This document shows positions 19,401 to 28,400 of a stretch of DNA of 38,539 nucleotides, piece after piece. This stretch comes from Ruegeria sp. (GTDB lineage: Bacteria > Pseudomonadota > Alphaproteobacteria > Rhodobacterales > Rhodobacteraceae), in contig NZ_JALCBM010000032.1 of the NCBI RefSeq assembly GCF_028066395.1, forward strand, positions 1 to 38,539, given 5' to 3'. A program made the position numbers and the translations under genes. Under the pieces are notes generated by a model that saw nothing but the letters and a program-made list of their open reading frames with translations, was not told where the DNA came from and did no database searches. The first letter of the stretch is position 1. The number at the start of each line of letters is the position of its first letter.

Positions 19401-22400
19401 TCGCTGCCCACGCCGTTGACCAGAATGTCCCCGGTCGAATTGACGGTCACATTGCCCACTGACCCGGTCGTGCCCACACGGGCCCCCAGCGCCTGCGAGA
19501 TGGTGTAATCCAGCGCCGAAACCAGCGGCGAAGAGACCGAGTAACCCGCATTGCCGCCGCCGCCACCAACGGACTGGGCATAGATGCCGTACCCGTTTTC
19601 GGCGTTCACGACGATGGTGCCGGTATGGTTGACCGTGACGTCCCCGCCATCAGAACCCGAACCACCCGAACCGCCAATGGCGATCTTCGAATAGGACTTG
19701 CCGGTCATGGTGTTCTTGATGTCATTCACATCCATGGCAACGGCCAGCCCGCCATTGCCACCGCCGCCGCCCACGGATTGCGCAAAGATGCCATAAGCGC
19801 TTGCGCCATCGACCTGAATGTCGCCGCTGTTGGTGACGGCCACGTTCCCGGCGACATTGCCGCTGCCGCCCGAACCGCCGATGTTCAGTTGCGCGGTGGG
19901 AGAGCTGCTGTCGCCGGTCTTCAGCCGCAGCGTGCCGGTGATCGAGCTGCCGCCATTGCCGCCGCCTCCGCCCACGGACTGGGCAAAGATACCATGCGCG
20001 GCCTCGCCCGAGGTCAGGATCGTGCCCGCATTGGTCACCGCAACATCGCTGCCGGTGCCACCTGTACCGCCCGATCCGCCCAGACCGAACTGCAACGCCC
20101 GCCGGGTGCTGGCCTCGGCCCCGCCATAGCGTCCGTCGACCGAAATCGTCGAACCACCAGTGCCGCCGCCGCCGCCCACGGATTGCGCAAAGATGCCATG
20201 GCTTTCCTTGCCAGAGGTCAGGATCGTACCATCAACCGTGTTCACAACGGTCACCGTGCTGCCTGCGCCGCCGGTGCCTCCGGTGCCGCCGATCAGGATG
20301 GCGTTTGTGGTTGCCCCGTCCGAGGACCGGCCAAGGATGATATTGCGCACCTGCTGCGCGTCGCCACCGCCGCCGCCGACGGATTGCGCGTAGATGCCAA
20401 CGGATTTGTCCCCGATGGTCTGGATCAGATCCCGGTTCGTGACCGAGACCGCAGCCGAGGTCGCGCCGGTGCCGCCGCTACCGCCGATGGATAGGGTTGC
20501 CGTGTTGCCGATGTCCTTGCGCAGGCTGATGATGCGGTTTTCCACCACACCGCCCATGCCGCCGCCACCGCCAACGGACTGAGCAAAGATACCATGCGAC
20601 ATCGACCCGTCGGTCGTGATGATCCCGTCACTGTCCACGGTCACGGTGTCCGAGGTCATGCCGTCGCCGCCGGTGCCGCCGATGTTGATCGATGCGGTGG
20701 TGCCAACCGTCGACGGGCTGACCAGGGCCTTGATCGTATCGAGGTTCGACTGACCCGCCTGGACCATGCCGCCGGTGCCCCCTGCCCCGCCGATGGATTG
20801 CGCCATCAAACCGATCGAGCGATCCCCAAAGGTCGCAATCCGCGCCGTGCTGGTCACATCAACCTTGCCACCAAGCCCGCCAGTGCCGCCGGTGCCGCCA
20901 ATCGACAGCGCAATCGAAGTGCCCTTCCCGGCCGAGTTGCTGGCCTTGCCGCCATTGCCGCCACCGCCGCCGACCGACTGGGCGAACACGGCATGGGCAT
21001 CCGTGCCCTGCGTGACCACCGTACCGGCCACGACGGAGGTGACATCCCCCGCAGCCCCGCCGGTGCCGCCATCCAGTCCCACCGACAGGCTGGCCTTGTT
21101 GCCCTTGCTGTCGCCGGTTTTGGGCGTGCCGATGCTGACCGAGGTCGAAGACGAATTGCCGCCGCCATTGCCGATCGACTGGGCGAAGAACCCGTAGGAA
21201 CCGTTGCCCGCCGTGCTGATAATGCCGTTCGAGCTGGCATAGACATCTCCACCGCTGCCGCCGGTGCCCCCGGTGCGGCCGATCTGGATGTTCACATTGC
21301 CACCATCCACCGATGTAGAGGCCGAGTTATACCCCGCATTGCCACCGCCGCCACCAACCGACTGGGCGAACAGACCATGAGAGCCCGCGCCAACGGTGGT
21401 GATATCGCCGGTATTGCGCACATCGACCTGACCGCCGATCCCGCCATCCCCGGTGCTGCCACCAACGGCGATGCCAAAGCCCTTGTTGGTGGCATCCGAG
21501 GCCAGTTCATAGGTCATGCCAAGGTTCAACGCCGCGTTGCCGCCGCCGCCACCGATGGATTGCCCAAAGACCCCATGGCTGCTGTCCTGCAGCGTGACGA
21601 TATCACCGTATTGGTCGATATCCACCGTGCCGCCATCACCTGCGGTTCCGGCACTGCCGCCAATGGCAATCACCGCCGACACGCCGGTCTTGTTGCCCGA
21701 TGAATCCGCCGGGTTCACCTTGCCTTCCAGTTCATCCAGAACGGCGTTGTAATTGGCGATCACCGAGTCATCGACGCCCGTATTCGTTGGGGTCTTGCGG
21801 TCGGTTGAATCGCCAGTACCACCGTTGCTGTTGGTGCCGGTGGTCTTGCTGATGCCGACCACGGCGTTGATCCCGGCATCGCCGCCGCCGCCGCCAATGC
21901 TGGACGCCTCGATCCCGTGCGAGCCAACACCGTTGGTGGTGATGGTGCCCGCTGCCGCGACCGAGGTGCCGCGCACCACGGAGACATCGCCCGCATCCCC
22001 GCCGCCGCCGCCAAATCCGCCGATGCCCATCGCAATGGGCGAGCTGTCCTTGGTGCCGACAAAGGTCGCGTTGATCCCGCCGGTGCCGCCACCGCCGCCG
22101 ATGCTTTGGGCAAAGATACCGCGGGCGTGATAGCCATTTGTCGTGATATCGCCGGTTTGCGCGACCGTGACGTCCCCGGCATCCGCGCCGGTGCCGCCAT
22201 GGCCGCCCAGGCCACCGACGATGCTCAGATCGGTCTTGCCATCGGAATTGTTGGAATCGCCATAATTCAGCTGCCCGGTCACGTTCAGCGCACCATTGCC
22301 GCCGCCGCCCGCGATGGATTGCGCCAGCACGCCATGTTTCCAGTTGCCCGCAACCGTGACCGACCCCCCATGGTCCACGGTCACATCACCCGACACGTTG

Positions 22401-25400
22401 CCATTGCCACCAAAGCCGCCGACCCCGAAGGTCACGGACGGGATCTTGCCATCCTTGCTCAGCGCGATGCCGCCGGACACGTTCAGCCCGCCATTGCCGC
22501 CACCGCCGCCGATAGACTGCGCCAACAGACCAGCCGAGCCATCGGTATCCGGTTTGTCTTCATTGAAGACACCCATATCGATGAACAGACGCTCCAACCC
22601 GAAGTTCGAGGCCAGTTCTGCTGTGTCATCCACAATCGTATCGCCCAGAAAGTCGCGCAGCTTGTCTTCGAAAGTTGTGGTGTCGGGGATCGAGATATCG
22701 TCCGGATTCGTGGTGACGGTGATATCCGCCTGCGAGGTGACAGTGACGTCCCCCGCCTGACCGCCATTGCCCGCGAAACCACCAACGCCAACGATCAGCG
22801 AGCTGTCGGACACGATCCCGCCGGACACGTTCAGCCCACCATTGCCGCCGCCGCCGCCAACGGATTGCGCCAGCAACCCGGATTGCCCGGTGCCATGCGC
22901 CGTAATGGTGCTGCCTGCGCCGATATTGACGTCGACATCTCCGGCGTCACCGCCGCCGCCGCCAAAGCCACCGACACCCACGACAACCGCATAGGATTTG
23001 CTGCTGTCGGTTTGCCCCGCTCCGGGTTTGCCGCTGATCGCAATACCGCCGGACACATTGGTGCCGCCATTGCCGCCGCCACCGCCCAGCGATTGCGCGA
23101 TAATGCCGCTGGCGCCCTTGCTTTGATCAACGGCGAAGGTGCCGTCCGGCTGCTGCACCATCGGCACCGCTTGCAGGCTGCCGGTGTAATCCAGATCAAC
23201 CGAACTTGCGTCGCCGCCTGCTCCGCCAAAGCCACCGACACCCGCGGCGACCGAAAAGATCGTGTCCGAACCCGACGGTTTGGTCAGCGCCAGGCTGCCC
23301 GAGATATTCACGCCACCGGTGCCGCCACCGCCGCCAAGGCTCTGTGCGAACAGGCCATGCCCGCCATCGCCCGCTGTTATCACGTCACTTTCTACATCCA
23401 GCGTCACCGCCCCGGCATCACCGCCACCGCCGCCAAAGCCGCCAAGGCCAAGGCCCACCGCCGCGCCAGATTTACCCGTCAGGTTCACCGCACCCGAAAC
23501 GTTGAGGCCACCATTGCCGCCGCCCCCGCCAACGGATTGCGCCATCACACCGATGCTGTCCACACCCATTGTGACAACCGAAGTCGAGCCGCTGCTGTCC
23601 GTGCTGGAGCGCAGGGTGCTGATCACATCCCCGGCATTGCCCGCGCCACCGCCAAAGCCGCCGACGCCCAGGCTGATCGCGCCGCCGTTTTCCTGACTGA
23701 TGCCCAGCGAGGCCGAAATATTCGTGCCGCCATTGCCGCCACCGCCGCCAAGGTTCTGCGTCAGAACGCCCGTGCTGCGGTCGCCGCTGGTCAGGACACC
23801 GCCGGTGACCGTCGACTGGACCAGCGCACCAGCATTTGCGCCACCGCCGCCAAATCCGCCAACACCAATGCCAACAGCAGCGTTGGTCGATCGGGACAGG
23901 GACAGCGCGGCCGAGATATTCGTGCCACCATTACCGCCGCCGCCGCCCAGACTTTGCGTCAGAATCCCGACCGAGTCGTCGCCCGTTGTGGTGACATTGC
24001 CGGTCACTTGCTGCGTGACATTCTCTGCCGCGCCGCCGCTGCCGCCAAAGCCGCCAACGCCAATCCCCAAAGCGCCGGAATAGTTGCTGGCCACGGAAAT
24101 CGCACCCGAAATATTGGTGGCCCCGTTGCCACCGCCGCCGCCAAGGCTTTGCGCCACGACACCCGCCGAACGCGTGCCCGAGGTGTTTATATTGCCGACA
24201 AATGTGTTGTCGACCACGCCGCTGGTTCCGCCATCACCGCCAAAGCCACCAACACCGATACCTGCCGCACCCGATCCCGTCCGCGCAATGCTCAGCGCGC
24301 CCGAGATGTTGACGCCGCCGTTGCCGCCGCCGCCGCCAACCGATTGCACCAGAACCCCGGTCGCGTTTTCGCCAGTTGTGGTGACATCCCCCGTGACCGA
24401 GCCCGTGGCCGCGCTCGCATCGCCGCCGTCACCGCCGGACCCGCCAATGCCGACACCAATCGCTCCACCACCAGTGCCTGAGATATTGACAGCGGCTGAG
24501 ACATTCAGCCCTCCGTTACCGCCGCCACCCGCGGCGGATTGCACCAGAACACCGCCCGAATTGTCGCCCGCCGTGGTGACATTGCCGATAACCGTACCAT
24601 TGGCCGTATCCGCATCGCCACCATCGCCACCGCTGCCACCAAGCCCGACAGATGCACCGCCGCTGCCGGTTCCGGCAACCGTGACCGTGGCCGAGACATT
24701 CATGCCTCCGTTACCGCCACCGCCGCCGAGGCTCTGCACGATGACGCCGCCAGAGTCGTCGCCCTGGGTCGAGACATCTCCGGTCAGGGTGGCCTCGGCG
24801 CTTCCGCCATCGCCGCCGGTTCCGGACGCGCCGCCAAGACCGACCGAGGCGCCACCCGATCCGGTGCCCGCCGCCGCAACCGCGACCGAGATGTTCATGC
24901 CGCCGTTACCGCCGCCACCGCCAACCGACTGCGCCAGAAGGCCCGTCGAAGTGTCGCCCAGCGTCACCAGATTTCCCGTAACGTTTGCCGTAACCGCCGA
25001 TGCGTCGCCACCCCCGGTCCCGCGCCCGCCCAGGCCCACAGCTGCCGCGCCAGAGCCGGTGCCCGCGCCGCCGACCGAAGCCGAGACGTTGAAACCACCA
25101 TTGCCACCGCCGCCACCAATGGATTGGGCAACAACCGCACTTGATTGCGCGCCTTCGGTCTGAACGTCATTTGCAACTGTCAGGCCGACAACTCCGCCCG
25201 TTCCCCCGCTGCCGCCCGAGCCACCCAGCCCAACGCTGATCGCCCCGGACCCGGTGCCTGCGCCTGCAAGCGCCGGCGACACGTTGAAACCACCATTGCC
25301 GCCACCGCCGCCAACGGATTGCGCCAGAATGCCGACCGATGCATCCCCCTTGGTCACCACATTCGCCGTGGTGCTGGCCGTGACCTGATTGCCGTCTCCT

Positions 25401-28400
25401 CCCCCTGCGCCCGAGCCGCCAAGGCCAACCGAGACCGAACCTGCACCCGTACCCGCGCCCGAAACCGTTGGGGATACGTTGAAGCCGCCATTCCCGCCGC
25501 CCCCGCCGAGGGATTGCGCGACAAACCCGCCAGAGGCGAAACCATCGGTCAAAATGGTTCCGTTCGAGGTCAAAGTGACAGTGCCACCATTGCCGCCCGT
25601 GTCACCCGAGCCGCCAAGGCCGACGCTGACCGCACCGCTGGCCGTCCCTGCGCCCGACAGAACCGGGGCCACGTTGAAACCGCCATTGCCGCCCCCGCCG
25701 CCAATGGACTGCGCCACCACGCCCGAGGAACTGTCCCCACGGGTTTCAACCGCGTTGTTGGATGTGGCCATGACGGTGTTACCGTCGCCACCGCCTGCGC
25801 CGTCTCCGCCCAGACCAACGGACACACCACCCCCGGCAGTACCCGATCCCTGAACCGATGCGCTGACGTTGAAACCGCCGTTGCCGCCTCCGCCACCGAT
25901 GGATTGCGCCAGAAACGCCGTGGACGAATCTCCCTGAGTCAGGATCGTGCCGCTCGACCTTAAGGTAACCGCGCCACCGTTGCCGCCACCTGCGCCGGTG
26001 CCGCCCAGCCCGACACTGACCGCGCCGCTGGCCGTACCCGCGCCCGCCCCGGTGCCCGAGATGTTAAAGCCCCCGTTACCGCCGCCGCCGCCGATCGACT
26101 GCGCGACTACGCCCGAGGATCGATCCCCGGCGGTCACGATGGAATTCGTCGTCGTCAGATTGACCGTGCCACCATTCGCTCCGGTGCCGCCATCACCGCC
26201 CAGACCGACCGACACCGCGCCGCTGGCAACACCCGCTCCCGCGACCGAGGCGCTGACGTTGAACCCGCCATTACCGCCGCCGCCGCCAACTGATTGCGCC
26301 AGAACGGCCGTGGAATCCGCGCCGCCTGTGCTGACGGTGCCGGTGACACGACCGGTGACCGATTGCCCGATCCCACCGCCCGAGCCACCGCCGCCAAGAC
26401 CAACCGTGACGGCTCCGCCACCAGCACCGGCCCCCGCGATCCCGGCTGTGACGTTGAACCCACCATTGCCGCCCCCGCCGCCGATGGACTGGAACACCGC
26501 GCCACTAGAATTGTCAGACAAGGTTGTGATGTTCCCGGCGATCTGGCCTTCCACCACGCCGCCATCACCACCTGTGGCACCATCGCCGCCCAGACCAACG
26601 CCGATCGAACCGGCCCCGGCTCCGCCAGCCGCAACACCTGCAGTGACGTTGAATCCGCCATTACCGCCGCCGCCGCCAACGGACTGGATCACTACCCCGG
26701 TCGAGCGCAACCCTTCGGTCCGGACATCGCCGTTGACGCGGACGCCGGTGACTGTTCCACCACGACCGCCGCTGCCACCGTCACCGCCAAGGCCCACATC
26801 GACAGTCCCGGCCCCCGCACCACCGGCGGCCAGACCAGCCGCAACGCTGAAGCCGCCATTGCCGCCACCGCCGCCGATGGATTGTACGACGATGGCACCG
26901 GAATCATCCCCTCGGGTCGTGACGTTAGCGTCAACCTGGGCTGTAACGGTCCCGCCTACCCCGCCGCCGCCAGCCTTGCCGCCAAGACCCACACTGACGG
27001 ACCCGGCCGCCGCGCCGCCAATATCGGCGCTGGCACCGATGGCGTAGCCGCCATTACCGCCGCCGCCACCAACCGATTGTGCGACCACACCGCTTGAAAA
27101 CGCGCCGCTGGTCTCGATCGACGAGCCACCGGCGACCAGCGTGACATTGCCCCCGGTCCCTGCACCGCCACCGTCACCACCGACGCCCACATTGATCCCG
27201 ACCGCGGCCCCACCGCTTGCGCTGATCCCGGCGGCGATGCTACCGCCGCCATTGCCGCCGCCGCCGCCAACCGATTGCACGATGATTGCGCTGGAATTGG
27301 TGCCCGTCGTCGTCACATCCGCATCGGTGTAGACCTGCACAAGCCCACCATTGCCCGCGCTACCCGCCTGACCGCCGATGCCGACCGACACATTGCCGGA
27401 AAACAACGCCGAAGCGCCGCCTGTCGCAGCAACGGCCAAACCGCCATTACCGCCGCCGCCGCCCACGGATTGGAACAACATGCCCGTTGACCGGTTTCCG
27501 GTGGTGACAACCGTGCCTTCAAACCCTGCCGCTGTGGCGACACCACTGCCGTTGAACTGACCGACCGTGACGTCTCCGCCCGTGCCGCCGGTCCCACCGT
27601 CGCCGCCAACGCCTACGGCCAGTGAGCCCGAGACCGGGCCGCCCGAAACCGCGACCGACACGGCATACCCGCCATTACCGCCGCCGCCGCCAACCGATTG
27701 CAGCAGAACGCCCGTGGAATCATCCCCTCCGGTCTGGACCGAGGCCGAGCCGCTGCCGCTGAGCGTGACGTCCCCGCCGTCGCCGCCATTGCCCGCCGAG
27801 CCGCCAACCGACACTGAGGCCGCGCCAAAGGCCCCAACCGCGACCGAAACGGCACCGCCACCATTGCCGCCGCCACCACCAACCGATTGCGCGAACACAC
27901 CCGTCGAACGGTCACCCGATGTCTGGATCGCCGAGGGCTGGCTGCCATCCGTGTTGGACAGGGTGACGTTGACGTCCCCCCCGGTGCCACCCGCACCGCC
28001 ATCCCCGCCAATGGCAACGCCGACAAACGCGCCAACGGACCCGGACGAGCCGCCATTGCCGCCACCGCCACCGATGGACTGGGCAAGAATGCCCATCGCA
28101 TCATCCCCGGTCGTGGTGATGATCCCGTCATTCACAATGGTCACGGTCGAGCCGCTACCGCCGCCATTGCCATCCCCTCCAACGGACACCATGCCGCCGG
28201 ACGAGCCGCCATCCCCGCCGCCGCCGCCGATGGATTGCGCGATGATGCCCCGGGCGCCGTCGCCTCCGGTCACGATACGCCCGTAATTGCTGACGCTGAC
28301 CGCTGCGCCGGTGCCCCCTTTGGACCCGGTGCCGCCAATGGCGACCAGACCATAGGAATTGGCACCCGTGCCGCCGCTGCCGCCAATGGATTGCGCCATC

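Noticed and set aside
23916-26845. CRISPR-like regular repeat spacing
   Set aside because: The periodic unit is 195 bp, fully coding in one frame, with degenerate rather than identical repeats and no cas genes; it is a protein repeat.
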